Part shown: positions 7,702 through 13,312 of the stretch, in pieces
How the letters are laid out: the number at the start of each line of letters is the position of its first letter
Numbering within the stretch: position 1 is the first letter of the stretch
DNA from: CAYGTS01 sp964352905
GTDB lineage: Bacteria; Pseudomonadota; Gammaproteobacteria; JAHCLG01
NCBI GenBank assembly: GCA_964352905.1
Contig: CAYGTS010000047.1
Coordinates: 1 to 16,944, forward strand
DNA: 16,944 nucleotides
Direction of reading: 5' to 3'
The notes under the pieces: generated by a model
Database searches by the model: none
Seen by the model: only the letters and a program-made list of their open reading frames with translations
What the model was told of the DNA's origin: nothing
Position numbers and translations under genes: made by a program

Positions 7702-7714
7702 CTGGGAATTGCTG
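7684..7714. terminator. Repeat hairpin between convergent pheA and rpmA
   Basis: CAGCAATTCCC (7684-7694) pairs perfectly with GGGAATTGCTG (7704-7714) around the loop GCTGTAGCT. It is the only structure between the two convergent genes and could end both transcripts. There is no T-tract, so it is not a textbook intrinsic terminator. The rpmA stop region (7714-7731, GAAGCTTTATTTAGCTTC) is itself a small palindrome next to it. Confidence 0.6.
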
Positions 7715-7719
7715 AAGCT

Positions 7720-7989
7720 TTATTTAGCTTCTTGTAATGGCATAATGTTAATATATTTATCTTGATTTTTACCTTTGGTGGTAAATTCAACGATACCATC
7801 AACTTTAGCGTAAATAGTATGATCACGTCCCATGCCTGCATTAGCACCTGCATTAAAACGCGTACCACGTTGACGAATAATAATACTGCCCGCGCTAACA
7901 GTTTGACCACCAAAACGCTTTACACCTAAACGTTTAGCTTCTGAATCGCGACCATTCCGGGTACTACCACCCGCTTTCTTATGAGCCAT
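7720..7989 (-). CDS. rpmA: 50S ribosomal protein L27
   Basis: An 89-residue bL27 (85 in E. coli). It starts MAHKKAGGSTRNGRDSEAKR, whose N-terminal arm reaches the peptidyl-transferase centre, and continues RLGVKRFGGQ, GSIIIRQRGT and HTIYAKVDG. It begins at the mature Ala-His end, with no Firmicutes-type cleavable extension. The start lies 12 nt after the rplU stop with AGGA in between, so the two are one operon. It ends convergent with pheA. Confidence 0.98.
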   Translation of the reverse strand: MAHKKAGGSTRNGRDSEAKRLGVKRFGGQTVSAGSIIIRQRGTRFNAGANAGMGRDHTIYAKVDGIVEFTTKGKNQDKYINIMPLQEAK

Positions 7990-8001
7990 AACGGTAATCC
8001 T

Positions 8002-8313
8002 CTATGCTGAAATATCAGTAATTTCTAGTTTTGTAAAATATTGGCGATGACCAATTTCTTTTTCATGATGCTTGCGGCGTTTAAATTTAATGATTTTAAT
8101 TTTTTTATGACGCCCTTGCTCTAATACTTTAGCCATAACTTTGCCGCCGGCAATAAAAGGCGCACCGATTTGTGACTGATCACCTTCACCAAGCATTAAT
8201 ACTTTATCAAATTCAATATTGCCATCAACTTCAGTTTCTAATTTTTCAACTTTAATGACCGCACCTTTGGTGACGCGATATTGCTTGCCACCTGTTTCAA
8301 AAACCGCATACAT
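8002..8313 (-). CDS. rplU: 50S ribosomal protein L21
   Basis: A 103-residue bL21, the same length as E. coli L21, starting MYAVFETGGKQYRV. Further family blocks are VMLGEGDQSQIGAPFIAGG, KIKIIKFKRRKHHEKEIGHR (20S rRNA-binding basic stretch) and the C-terminal TKLEITDI. The ORF extends 8 codons further to 8337, but ATG 8313 matches the family and has GGAG about 9 nt upstream. First gene of rplU-rpmA, divergent from ispB, the usual gammaproteobacterial order. The leader is long (about 110 nt from the predicted promoter) and contains a 71-nt hairpin. Confidence 0.98.
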   Translation of the reverse strand: MYAVFETGGKQYRVTKGAVIKVEKLETEVDGNIEFDKVLMLGEGDQSQIGAPFIAGGKVMAKVLEQGRHKKIKIIKFKRRKHHEKEIGHRQYFTKLEITDISA

Positions 8314-8349
8314 GGTTTGCTCTCCAACACTCAACACAACTTATATAAT

Positions 8350-8420
8350 GAACTTACGAGAAACAGTAACTTTCGGCGTGATGTTGGATTACGCCGAGAG
8401 TTACTGTTTCTCGTAAGTTC
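8350..8420. repeat. 30-bp inverted repeat in rplU leader
   Basis: Positions 8350-8379 pair with 8391-8420 over 30 positions with one G-T pair. The outer 22 bases of each arm (ACTTACGAGAAACAGTAACT inside them) are exact complements, and the loop of 11 nt is GATGTTGGATT. Loop and inner stem (GGCGTGATGTTG) match the A module after ispB (9568-9579), so this may be a member of the dispersed family. If the promoter at 8434-8462 is right, it is transcribed near the 5' end of the rplU-rpmA mRNA. Confidence 0.85.
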
Positions 8421-8433
8421 TAAAAAGGGGGTC

Positions 8434-8462
8434 ATTCTAGTTCAATTCTCATCCAACAGCAA
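8434..8462 (-). promoter_or_regulatory. Candidate rplU-rpmA promoter
   Basis: On the minus strand TTGCTG (8457-8462), a 17-nt spacer, then TAGAAT (8434-8439; five of six consensus bases). It predicts a start near 8427 and a leader of about 114 nt. A weaker alternative -10 (TATATAA-like, 8341-8347) lies nearer the gene. Confidence 0.5.
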
Positions 8463-8531
8463 GCAGATCTTGCAGCGATTCCCGCCGTAGTGTTTGATTA
8501 CTCAAGAACGCCATATTTGAGGCAGATCTTG
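8463..8531 (+). mobile_element. 49-bp repeat insertion with 10-bp direct repeats
   Basis: GCAGATCTTG occurs at 8463-8472 and again at 8522-8531. Between them are exactly 49 bp: CAGCGATTCCCGCCG, TAGTGTTTGATTACT, CAAGAACGCCATATTTGAG. The element ends match the start and core of other family copies, and the perfect direct repeat looks like a target-site duplication. There is no coding capacity, so movement would need an enzyme supplied elsewhere. The insertion lies between the -35 boxes of the divergent rplU and ispB promoters. Confidence 0.75.
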
Positions 8532-8557
8532 ACAGTTTGTCGCTCTGCCCCTAGCAT
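8529..8557 (+). promoter_or_regulatory. Candidate ispB promoter
   Basis: Perfect TTGACA (8529-8534), a 17-nt spacer, then TAGCAT (8552-8557). The start codon is 36 nt beyond the -10. The TTG of the -35 is the last three bases of the right-hand direct repeat of the neighbouring insertion. Confidence 0.6.
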
Positions 8558-8593
8558 CTTGATTTTTAACGCCGCAAAGTAGTTTTTAACACC

Positions 8594-9556
8594 ATGGAAA
8601 TCAATGCAATACGCCAATTAATGCATGCAGAAATGCAACAAGTCGATGCTTTCATCCTTAACTGTATGCGTTCTGATATCGAACTAATTGGGCAAATTGG
8701 CCATCATTTGGTTAATAGCGGCGGTAAACGTTTGCGCCCACTCTTGGTTTTATTAGCTGCCAAAGCCTGTGGTTATCAGGGTAAACAACACATTGATCTT
8801 GCAGCGATTATTGAATTTATTCATACCGCAACCTTATTGCACGATGATGTAGTTGATGAGTCATTGTTACGACGTGGCGCTGAAACGGCGAATGCAATTT
8901 GGGGTAATTCCGCCAGCGTACTGGTTGGGGATTTTGTTTATTCACGTGCGTTTCAAATGATGGTAGCCATCAATCGCTTAGATGTTATGAAGATCTTAGC
9001 CAATGCAACTAATCAAATTGCGGAGGGTGAAGTCTTGCAATTACTCAACAAGCATAATCCCGCCACCACCGAAGCGGCTTATATGCAGGTCATTCACTAC
9101 AAAACCGCCACCTTGTTTGAAGCAGCCACCAAATTAGGTGCAGTTATTGCCGATTACAAACAAGATCAGCAAACGGCTTTGGCTGATTATGGCAAGTATT
9201 TAGGCATTGCTTTTCAGCTAATTGATGACATGCTTGATTATACCGGTGAAAATATTGGCAAAAATATTGGTGATGATTTGGCTGAAGGAAAACCTACCTT
9301 GCCGCTGATCCGCGCACAAGCAGTCGCCACTCACGAACAAGCCCTGTTAATTAAACAAGCGATTCAACAAAGCCAATCAGCCAATATTGACGCAATTAAA
9401 ACAGTCATCAGCAGCACTGATGCTTTGCAATACACGTATGATCACGCAATGTGCTACGCTGATAAGGCCATCAGCAGCCTGATCCATTTACCCGATTCGC
9501 AGTATAAACAAGCCTTAATTGCACTGGCACAGTTTGCTGTGAAGCGTAAACAATAG
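8594..9556 (+). CDS. ispB: Octaprenyl-type polyprenyl diphosphate synthase
   Basis: A 320-residue trans-prenyltransferase (E. coli IspB 323). It extends farnesyl diphosphate with isopentenyl diphosphate to make the ubiquinone/menaquinone side chain. Both Asp-rich Mg-binding motifs are intact: DDVVD (84-88) in LLHDDVVDES and DDMLD (211-215) in QLIDDMLDYTG. GGKRLRP (43-49) binds diphosphate, and GDDLAEGKPTLPL follows the second motif. Residues near the first motif are small (A79-T80), in keeping with a long-chain product; exact chain length cannot be stated. ATG 8594 has only a weak ribosome site. It is divergent from rplU-rpmA, the conserved gammaproteobacterial arrangement, which supports the symbol. 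Its stop codon (9554-9556) abuts a dispersed repeat. Confidence 0.96.
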   Translation: MEINAIRQLMHAEMQQVDAFILNCMRSDIELIGQIGHHLVNSGGKRLRPLLVLLAAKACGYQGKQHIDLAAIIEFIHTATLLHDDVVDESLLRRGAETANAIWGNSASVLVGDFVYSRAFQMMVAINRLDVMKILANATNQIAEGEVLQLLNKHNPATTEAAYMQVIHYKTATLFEAATKLGAVIADYKQDQQTALADYGKYLGIAFQLIDDMLDYTGENIGKNIGDDLAEGKPTLPLIRAQAVATHEQALLIKQAIQQSQSANIDAIKTVISSTDALQYTYDHAMCYADKAISSLIHLPDSQYKQALIALAQFAVKRKQ

Positions 9557-9647
9557 CAGTATTTCCCGGCGTGATGTTGAATAACTCAAGAACGGTCAGA
9601 TTTGGGCGTTCTGCTAAATATAAAGCTAAAGGGGGTGAGCAGATACC
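9557..9647 (+). repeat. Dispersed repeat, A plus D modules
   Basis: Starts at the base after the ispB stop: CAGTATTTCCCGGCGTGATG, TTGAATAACTC, CAAGAACGGTCAGATTTG, GGC, then the 40-nt D module 9608-9647 (GTTCTG...GCTAAAGGGGGTGAGCAG...ATACC). An oppositely oriented copy with the same outer AGTAATTCCCG end and D module lies at 10435-10512, so the regulator gene between them is bracketed by inverted copies. Confidence 0.85.
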
Positions 9648-9694
9648 AAAACTTTAATCAAAAATGAATGCATTGATAATATTTTAAAAAAATG

Positions 9695-9722
9695 TTTACT
9701 AGCATAGAAAAGGTGCTATAAT
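9695..9722 (+). promoter_or_regulatory. Promoter and candidate operator of S24-like regulator
   Basis: TTTACT (9695-9700), a 16-nt spacer and a perfect extended -10 TGCTATAAT (9714-9722), 34 nt before the start codon. Between and over the boxes lies the dyad TAGCA-N9-TGCTA (9700-9718). A repressor bound there would block the promoter, the usual layout for self-repressing LexA/CI-like proteins. The operator role is inferred. Confidence 0.6.
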
Positions 9723-9756
9723 TATGTAAATTTTAGCAGCAACAAGAGATTTAATT

Positions 9757-10425
9757 ATGTCTGAACATACTTCAAATGACTTGCCCACCATTTTAAAGGC
9801 CTTAATGAATAGCCGCGGTTTATCAGAGTCTGAACTAGCCCGCCAAACTGGTATTGGTCAACCGGTTGTGCATCGTATGATTTCAGGGGAAACTGGCAAT
9901 CCCAAGATTGAAACACTGCGCCCGATTGCCCATTATTTTTCTGTCACCATCAATCAACTCATTGGTGATGAACCCTTGCCAAAAGATCGCTTACTAGGCA
10001 ACGTTTCTAATAAAATTCGTGCCTGGAACCAAGTACCGCATCTCAGTTATGAAGAAGCTGCTGCTTGGCCTAACCTTGCTAAAGATTCTATTGAAAAACG
10101 TGTGGCAACCGATATTGATGTTAGCGATAACGCATTTGCACTAACCATTAAAGACTCCACGATGATGCCACGCTTTCCTGAAGGAACCGTGATTATCGTT
10201 GATCCGGCCTATAAACCCGCTGATCGTGATTTTGCAGTAGTTCACATTGAAGGACATAAGCAAGCTACGTTTAAACAAATTTTAATCGATGGCGAGACGA
10301 CTTATTTGAAGCCATTAAATCCAGATTTTTCTGTGCAATTGCTTGATAAAAACCATCGCTTTTTAGGTGTTATGGTGCAGGCTCGTATCGATTACATGCC
10401 AAATGAGTTAAAGCATAAGGGGTAA
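9757..10425 (+). CDS. HTH / S24-peptidase-like transcriptional regulator
   Basis: A 222-residue Cro/CI-type repressor. Residues 10-70 form an HTH_3 domain (LSESELARQTGIGQPVVHRM, then NPKIETLRPIAHYFSVTINQLIG). Residues 112-212 form a LexA/S24-like domain: FALTIKDSTMMPRFPEGTVI and ATFKQI with Lys173. In autocleaving members the first motif is S-M-x-P; here the aligned residue is Thr135 (TMMP), Ser134 is one place early, and I see no Ala-Gly cleavage site in the linker, so self-cleavage is doubtful. Such regulators are frequent on prophages and integrated elements and among Legionella relatives. The gene has its own strong promoter with an overlapping dyad, suggesting autoregulation. It is bracketed by inverted copies of a dispersed repeat, one beginning about 10 nt after its stop. 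Its targets are unknown. No recombinase or phage genes are nearby. Confidence 0.9.
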   Translation: MSEHTSNDLPTILKALMNSRGLSESELARQTGIGQPVVHRMISGETGNPKIETLRPIAHYFSVTINQLIGDEPLPKDRLLGNVSNKIRAWNQVPHLSYEEAAAWPNLAKDSIEKRVATDIDVSDNAFALTIKDSTMMPRFPEGTVIIVDPAYKPADRDFAVVHIEGHKQATFKQILIDGETTYLKPLNPDFSVQLLDKNHRFLGVMVQARIDYMPNELKHKG

Positions 10426-10522
10426 TTGTTTTTTGGTATCTGCTCACCCCCTTTAGCTTCATATTGACCAGAACGTTCAGATTTGGTGTTCCCAGCTACA
10501 GCGGGAATTACTAACAATTACC
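10421..10522. repeat. Dispersed repeat inside a 10-bp inverted repeat
   Basis: The repeat proper (10435-10512, reversed orientation) has the D module 10435-10474, the GAACGTTCAGATTTG core and a TTCCCAGCTACAGCGGGAA hairpin. It is enclosed by GGTAATTGTT (10421-10430) and its exact complement AACAATTACC (10513-10522). The left arm includes the regulator's TAA stop (10423-10425), so an RNA reading through would fold with the whole repeat as its loop. Confidence 0.75.
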
Positions 10523-10613
10523 ACATGAGTTTGGAGAACAAATCATGACTCTTGCACAACTTTTTGAAAAAAAAGGTAAAAGGGTAGGCTCCCTAATACA
10601 AGCCACTCAATAA
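10515..10613 (+). pseudogene. Possible 3' remnant of Rpn-like nuclease/transposase gene
   Basis: An open frame running to TAA at 10611-10613 reads LPHEFGEQIMTLAQLFEKKG then KRVGSLIQATQ. The E-IMTLAQ-FEKKG pattern resembles the C-terminal region of Rpn/PD-(D/E)XK transposase-family proteins (LP-E-GE-IMTIA-...-G); this is from memory of the family, not an alignment. The frame is closed by a TAA at the repeat edge (10512-10514), as if the rest of the gene were lost at that junction. Alternatively the inner ATG at 10545, which has GGAG 8-9 nt upstream, could begin a 22-residue peptide. The 3' end overlaps the FRG gene on the other strand. Confidence 0.35.
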
Positions 10614-11588
10614 ATCATTACAATAACGCGCTGAACCATCAATATCGGGAAATAACGTTAGATTGGTAATATTCATTTGATGCAGTGTGCGCAAACATTG
10701 AACTCGTTGATCATCAGGAATATCGACTTTAATCAGGATCTCATCTTCAACACCCGCGTATTGCTCTTGTACCCATTCTTCTAAAGTGATCCCTAAAGGA
10801 TACATGGTGAATAAACAGGCTTGGCTGATCAGTCTTGCATTTTCAATCATGGTTGGCTGAATAATTTCAGCCATAAAATAATCACGATTAACCGTTGCTG
10901 ATTCACACGCACTAAGCAATTTGGTTGAATAAGTAACATTAGTGCCTTGCGCCAAAATACGATCAATATAATTATCCAGATAAAAAGGATCTTTAAAAGA
11001 AACGACATTACCGGCTAATTGCTTCAACTTTTCATACACTTTAGGATAGGCCTTGCGTACAAATTCTAGGCGATATTTTTTACGTTTTTCTTCAACCAAG
11101 TAGCGATTTAAAATATAAATGGTACGCGGTTCATCATTATAATCCTTGGCATTTTTTAAATCCTTTGGTGTTGCTTCAGGTTCTAATAATAATTTCCGCT
11201 TATTATAAAACGCAAAAAACGCAGCAATATAAGCAGCTTGTGTCCAAGCCAATAAAGGTGTTTTTAAACCATGGTTATGTCCCAAAACCCACAACTCTTT
11301 ATCTGAAATTAGCCTATTATGAATTACATTTAAACGACCGCGCACTGCAAGTTTAAAATTTTGTAGGTATTTTGATTTATCAGGATTAGGCACATGCTTG
11401 ATAGCTCGCGCCAAAGGAGATTCTAAAGCAAAACTAGCACGACTATGACCACGAAAAATATATTTTGGGTAAGCATAAGCATGCTTGATTAAAAAATCGG
11501 GCAACACTTGCCAAGATTTTAATGTCACGCTATTGCAACCATTGATGAAGGAATCTTGCTGCCACGCCCAATTTTTATTCCTTTTCAT
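10593..11588 (-). CDS. FRG-domain protein
   Basis: A 331-residue protein with an FRG domain (DUF/Pfam FRG), named after its Phe-Arg-Gly motif. From the chosen start: YIFRGHSR with FRG at 45-47, a following S-LARAI helix, then GHNHGLKTPLLAWTQAAYIA (103-122), equivalent to the family's QHYGLPTRLLDWT block, and near the C-terminus LTLFPDIDGSARY, a usual closing motif. The usual D of LLDWT is Ala here. The biochemical activity of the family is not established; members turn up on mobile islands and near toxin or defence genes, which is suggestive only. Start is uncertain: ATG 11588 (GGTGG 7 nt upstream) is preferred; ATG 11630 and TTG 11672 would add 14 or 28 poorly conserved residues. It is convergent with the regulator, and the 177-bp repeat lies upstream. 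Confidence 0.8.
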   Translation of the reverse strand: MKRNKNWAWQQDSFINGCNSVTLKSWQVLPDFLIKHAYAYPKYIFRGHSRASFALESPLARAIKHVPNPDKSKYLQNFKLAVRGRLNVIHNRLISDKELWVLGHNHGLKTPLLAWTQAAYIAAFFAFYNKRKLLLEPEATPKDLKNAKDYNDEPRTIYILNRYLVEEKRKKYRLEFVRKAYPKVYEKLKQLAGNVVSFKDPFYLDNYIDRILAQGTNVTYSTKLLSACESATVNRDYFMAEIIQPTMIENARLISQACLFTMYPLGITLEEWVQEQYAGVEDEILIKVDIPDDQRVQCLRTLHQMNITNLTLFPDIDGSARYCNDLLSGLY

Positions 11589-11695
11589 ACCCTTACCACC
11601 CAAATTTTCTCCTAAATTTGAGTGTAGCATAGAAAAATGTACATCCTTGCTATTTGCAACGTTATTGAACAATCTACATTTTAACTACTTGATTA

Positions 11696-11886
11696 GCTCT
11701 AACAGCAATTCCCGCTGTAGCTGGGAACAGCCATATTTGGGCAATCTCACGTTAAAAATTCCAAAAAATGTGCTCATTTATTATGTATAAACTCCGCTAT
11801 TTTTTGAAATTTTTAACGTGACCTTGCCTCAAATCTGACTGTTCTTGAGTAATCAGACATTACGGCGGGAATCGCTGAGGCTCTAA
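11696..11886. mobile_element. 177-bp palindromic repeat with 7-bp direct repeats
   Basis: The element 11703-11879 begins CAGCAATTCCCGCTG and ends CGGCGGGAATCGCTGAG, so its ends are imperfect terminal inverted repeats. Inside, 11747-11768 pairs with 11800-11821 at 21 of 22 positions around a 31-nt loop holding TGCTCATTTAT...TATAAACTCCGC. GCTCTAA flanks it at 11696-11702 and 11880-11886; the right copy overlaps the asnS stop codon. With no ORF inside, it resembles a MITE, a small non-autonomous element. It separates asnS from the FRG gene downstream on the same strand. Confidence 0.75.
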
Positions 11887-13283
11887 TAATCCGCACGTTG
11901 TGGTGCCCTCGGAAATGCAATCACATCCCGAATATTAGCCACCCCAGTAATATAGTTGATCAAACGTTCAAAACCTAAGCCAAAGCCTGCATGCTCTACA
12001 CTACCATAGCGGCGTAAATCTAAGTACCAGGCATACTGCGCTTTATCAAGACCTACTTCATCAAACTTTTGAACGAGCTTGTCAAAACGCTCTTCGCGCT
12101 GTGAACCGCCAATAATTTCACCAATACCCGGCGCTAACACATCCATGGCGGCGACCGTTTTATTGTCCTCATTAACCCGCATGTAAAACGCTTTAATTTC
12201 TTTTGGATAATTTTGCACAATAACGGGCGAGTTAAAATACTCTTCTGCGAGAAAACGTTCATGCTCTGTTTGCAAATCCAGTCCCCAATTGACTGGAAAT
12301 TCAAACTGCTGCTTGGCTTTTTGTAAAATCTCAATTGCATCACTGTAATTAACACGTTTAAAATCACTTTCAATAATATGTTGTAAACGTGTAACGGCTG
12401 TTTTCTCAACCCGTTTTTCAAAAAATGCCATATCATCGGGGCACTTTTCTAAGATTGATTCAAAAACAAATTTTAATAACTGCTCAGCAAGAATGGCAAT
12501 GTCATTTAACTGAGCAAAAGCCATCTCGGGCTCAATCATCCAAAATTCGGCTAAGTGACGTGATGTATTAGAATTTTCTGCACGAAAGGTTGGACCGAAA
12601 GTATACACTTTCGATAACGCTTCGCAGAAGCATTCCACATTGAGCTGACCCGATACCGTTAAAAAAGTTTCGCGGCCAAAAAAATCTTGGCTAAAATCAA
12701 TTTTCCCTTGATCAGTTTTTGGTAAGTTCATTAAATCCAATGTTGATACACGAAATAATTCACCCGCACCTTCACAATCGCTTTGCGTAATAATCGGCGT
12801 GCTGATCCAAAAAAAATCACGTGCATTAAAAAATTGATGAATCGCCATCGCGGCATGATGGCGTACTCGCGTCACAGCACCAATGGTATTGGTGCGCGGG
12901 CGTAAGTGCGCAACTTCACGCAAATACTCTAAAGAATGGTGTTTCGGTGAAATAGGGTAAGTATCAGGATCATCCACCCAACCAACAACTTCAATCACTT
13001 GGCCTTGCATTTCAAAAGGTTGCCCTTGTCCTGGTGATGCGACTAATTCACCCGTGGCAATAACAGCACAACCTGCCGTTAAGTGTAAAACTTCTGAGGT
13101 ATAATTAACCAGCGAATTAGGAATAACAACTTGGATAGGATCAAAGCAAGAACCATCATAAATTGTTAAAAACGAAATACCGGCTTTTGAATCACGCCGT
13201 GTTCTCACCCAGCCTTTAACGGTGACTTCTGCACCGGTTGCGATTTGGCCTTGTAATAAGGCTTTAATAGTAGGATATTGCAT
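11883..13283 (-). CDS. asnS: Asparaginyl-tRNA synthetase
   Basis: A 466-residue class IIb synthetase, exactly the length of E. coli AsnRS, that charges tRNA-Asn in the cytoplasm. The N-terminal OB-fold anticodon-binding domain (about 1-115) has VTVKGWVRTRRDSKAGISFL. The catalytic core carries LRPRTN, FTVSGQL-type residues (FLTVSGQLNVE), motif 2 FGPTFRAENSNTSRHLAEFW with the Arg that binds ATP, IGEIIGGSQREER, and motif 3 GFGLGFERLINYITG then VANIRDVIAFPRAP. These features separate AsnRS from AspRS, which has a GAD insertion that is absent here. ATG 13283 has AAGG about 8 nt upstream. It follows the O-antigen ligase-like gene by 29 nt on the same strand, so they are probably co-transcribed. Its stop overlaps the direct repeat of the 177-bp element. 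Confidence 0.98.
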   Translation of the reverse strand: MQYPTIKALLQGQIATGAEVTVKGWVRTRRDSKAGISFLTIYDGSCFDPIQVVIPNSLVNYTSEVLHLTAGCAVIATGELVASPGQGQPFEMQGQVIEVVGWVDDPDTYPISPKHHSLEYLREVAHLRPRTNTIGAVTRVRHHAAMAIHQFFNARDFFWISTPIITQSDCEGAGELFRVSTLDLMNLPKTDQGKIDFSQDFFGRETFLTVSGQLNVECFCEALSKVYTFGPTFRAENSNTSRHLAEFWMIEPEMAFAQLNDIAILAEQLLKFVFESILEKCPDDMAFFEKRVEKTAVTRLQHIIESDFKRVNYSDAIEILQKAKQQFEFPVNWGLDLQTEHERFLAEEYFNSPVIVQNYPKEIKAFYMRVNEDNKTVAAMDVLAPGIGEIIGGSQREERFDKLVQKFDEVGLDKAQYAWYLDLRRYGSVEHAGFGLGFERLINYITGVANIRDVIAFPRAPQRADY

Positions 13284-13312
13284 AGGGTTACCTTCTAAAA
13301 ATGAAGGGAAAA

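Noticed and set aside
7684..7714. Classic rho-independent terminator
   Set aside because: The stem is perfect but no T-run follows on either strand, so only a non-standard terminator role is proposed.
7683..7913. Alternative minus-strand ORF over rpmA
   Set aside because: Out of frame with L27, whose conserved sequence leaves no doubt about the real frame.
9557..10522. Prophage or integrative element around the S24-like regulator
   Set aside because: No integrase, tRNA attachment site or phage structural gene is in the window; only the bracketing repeats remain as a signal.
11589..11672. Longer FRG-protein N-terminus from TTG 11672
   Set aside because: A TTG start with no ribosome site, and the extra residues show no family features; ATG 11588 is favoured, with ATG 11630 as an alternative.
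3136..11879. CRISPR array
   Set aside because: Repeats are spread singly across genes, in both orientations and variable lengths, with no regular spacers and no cas genes.
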